Positions 5,625 to 6,410 of a DNA stretch of 6,410 nucleotides are shown here, piece by piece; within the stretch, counting starts at the first letter, position 1, and every line of letters starts with the position of its first letter. Below the pieces are notes generated by a model. It had not been told where the DNA came from and did no database searches. It was given only the letters and a program-made list of their open reading frames with translations. This DNA is from Gammaproteobacteria bacterium (lineage in GTDB: Bacteria; Pseudomonadota; Gammaproteobacteria; UBA9214), in NCBI GenBank assembly GCA_003454335.1, contig DMKK01000258.1:6640-13049 (forward strand), in the 5' to 3' direction. Both the position numbers and the translations under genes were made by a program.

Positions 5625-6224
5625 ATGGACATCGAGCTTTATTACACCCCCCGGACCCGCTCCAGCCGGCCGCGCTGGCTGCTGGAGGAACTGAATATCC
5701 CCTACACCTTACATCCGGTCGACCTGTTCGGTGGTGAGCGCAACCCGATCCATCCACTTGGCAGCGTGCCGGCCATGCGCATCGACGGTGAAGCGATGTT
5801 TGAGTCCGGCGCCATGTGCCACTGGCTGGCCGACCGCTTTCCTGAAAAGGGCCTGGCACCGGCCTTCGACGCTGCGTCGAGACGCGCCTATGAACAGTGG
5901 ATGTTCTTCGTGCCCGGCACGCTGGAACCACCCGCATTTGAAATCCTGATGCACACCATGATTCTGCCTGAGAAACACCGGGTCGCAGAAATAGTCGGCT
6001 TTGCAGAAAAGGGCTATAAACGCGTCTTGCGCAAGCTGGCTACTGAACTTGACCATGACGGCTATCTGCTCGGCGCTTCATTTTCCTGTGCCGACATTAT
6101 GGCCGGTAGCACGCTTAACTGGTTGCCCGACATGCTTGAGCCCTACCCCACAATACAGGCCTATGTGCAACGAGTCACCGCGCGCGATGCCTATGCCCGC
6201 GCAACGCTACCCACTGACCCCTGA
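5625..6224 (+). CDS. Glutathione S-transferase family protein
   Basis: The 199-residue product has the two-domain cytosolic GST layout. The thioredoxin-like N-domain (1-78) begins MDIELYYTPRTRSS, with T11, S13 and S14 near the usual catalytic position. V48-P49 is the cis-Pro loop and E60-S61 the glutathione gamma-glutamyl binding pair. The helical C-domain (about 85-195) contains S154-CA-D157, the conserved N-capping box of the GST core. Such proteins conjugate or reduce electrophilic substrates with glutathione in the cytoplasm. The substrate cannot be told from sequence. The ATG at 5625 is chosen because of AAGGAG at 5612-5617. The gene is divergent from an HxlR regulator and likely repressed by it, which suggests induction by electrophiles or oxidants. 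No terminator is evident before lemA. Confidence 0.9.
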   Translation: MDIELYYTPRTRSSRPRWLLEELNIPYTLHPVDLFGGERNPIHPLGSVPAMRIDGEAMFESGAMCHWLADRFPEKGLAPAFDAASRRAYEQWMFFVPGTLEPPAFEILMHTMILPEKHRVAEIVGFAEKGYKRVLRKLATELDHDGYLLGASFSCADIMAGSTLNWLPDMLEPYPTIQAYVQRVTARDAYARATLPTDP

Positions 6225-6260
6225 TGCACACAACAGGTTAGATACATTATCAACATCGGG

Positions 6261-6266
6261 TATGAT
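6261..6266 (+). promoter_or_regulatory. Possible -10 box upstream of lemA
   Basis: TATGAT is a five-of-six match to the sigma70 -10 consensus, 36 nt before the lemA ATG. The hexamer 17 nt upstream (TTAGAT) is a poor -35, so the call is weak. lemA may instead be read from the GST transcript. Confidence 0.25.
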
Positions 6267-6301
6267 CCTTTGTATTGTCAGGTCCTCAGGGAGGAAATCA
6301 C

Positions 6302-6410
6302 ATGCAGGGGCTTTTCCATTACTCATCGTTGCTACGACTGACTTCACTGGCACTGTTCGTACTGTTATTGACAGGCTGTGGTGTCAACAATATTCCCACC
6401 TATGACGAAG
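6302..6410 (+). CDS. lemA: LemA-family lipoprotein (3' end beyond the window)
   Basis: ATG at 6302 follows GGGAGG (6289-6294) by 7 nt and opens a frame that runs off the window after 36 residues. The product starts with a hydrophobic signal sequence (about 10-24) ending in the lipobox LTGC, with C26 as the lipidated residue and Gly at +2. The next residues, GVNNIPTYDE, match the start of the mature LemA domain, where a GxNxIxxxDE stretch precedes the long helices. LemA proteins are membrane-anchored helical-bundle proteins of poorly defined role, often encoded with TPM-domain or HtpX-type genes. The fragment is too short to exclude another small lipoprotein, but the match is distinctive. The protein is about 190-200 aa in typical relatives, so most of it is missing. 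Confidence 0.75.
   Translation, partial: MQGLFHYSSLLRLTSLALFVLLLTGCGVNNIPTYDE

Noticed and set aside
6001..6405. 134-codon plus-strand frame across the end of the GST gene and into lemA
   Set aside because: It overlaps the GST 3' end and the lemA signal sequence in another frame, has no recognisable protein features, and conflicts with two better-supported genes.
1..6410. Search for a mobile element, defence system, CRISPR array, tRNA or attachment site
   Set aside because: Every long stretch is accounted for by housekeeping, sox or stress genes. I saw no transposase, integrase, spaced direct repeats or tRNA-like cloverleaf.

Overview
The window reads as chromosomal DNA of a sulfur-oxidising gammaproteobacterium. 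The evidence is a BepA-type periplasmic protease, ApaH and LemA of the proteobacterial kind, together with a thiosulfate-oxidation (sox) operon that includes the small SoxXA-binding lipoprotein SoxK. I do not call a genus. All genes look intact except the two cut by the window edges. No RNA genes, mobile elements or CRISPR arrays were seen.

Layout: (1) 1-1239, the 3' part of a bepA-like gene for an M48 metalloprotease with TPR repeats. (2) 1240-1383, an intergenic region with a good sigma70-type promoter (TTGACA, 18-bp spacer, extended -10) and a dyad over the -10. (3) 1384-3932, a same-strand operon soxK-soxX-soxY-soxZ-soxA with 41-62 nt gaps, each gene with its own Shine-Dalgarno, closed by a strong rho-independent terminator at 3954-3983. 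(4) 3984-4070, a short convergent gap with two perfect hairpins. (5) 4071-5015, apaH on the minus strand. (6) 5110-5511, an HxlR-family regulator on the minus strand, divergent from (7) 5625-6224, a glutathione S-transferase. The gap between them carries two near-identical palindromes that look like HxlR operators. (8) From 6302 to the window end, the start of a lemA-like lipoprotein gene.

How the genes work together: SoxYZ carries the sulfur substrate on the SoxY C-terminal cysteine. SoxXA, docked with SoxK, conjugates thiosulfate to that cysteine. SoxB, which hydrolyses off sulfate, and SoxCD, which oxidises the remaining sulfane sulfur, are not in this window, and the terminator closes the operon after soxA. 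If the pathway is complete in this organism, soxB must lie elsewhere. SoxA has only one CxxCH haem motif. The hxlR/GST pair looks like an independent module for electrophile or redox stress controlled by its own regulator.

I see no undescribed system. The most useful non-routine signals are the paired operators in the hxlR/GST divergent promoter, the cysteine-rich N-terminus of that regulator, the soxB-less soxKXYZA arrangement, and candidate RNA or DNA dyads at the sox promoter and at the soxK-soxX junction.
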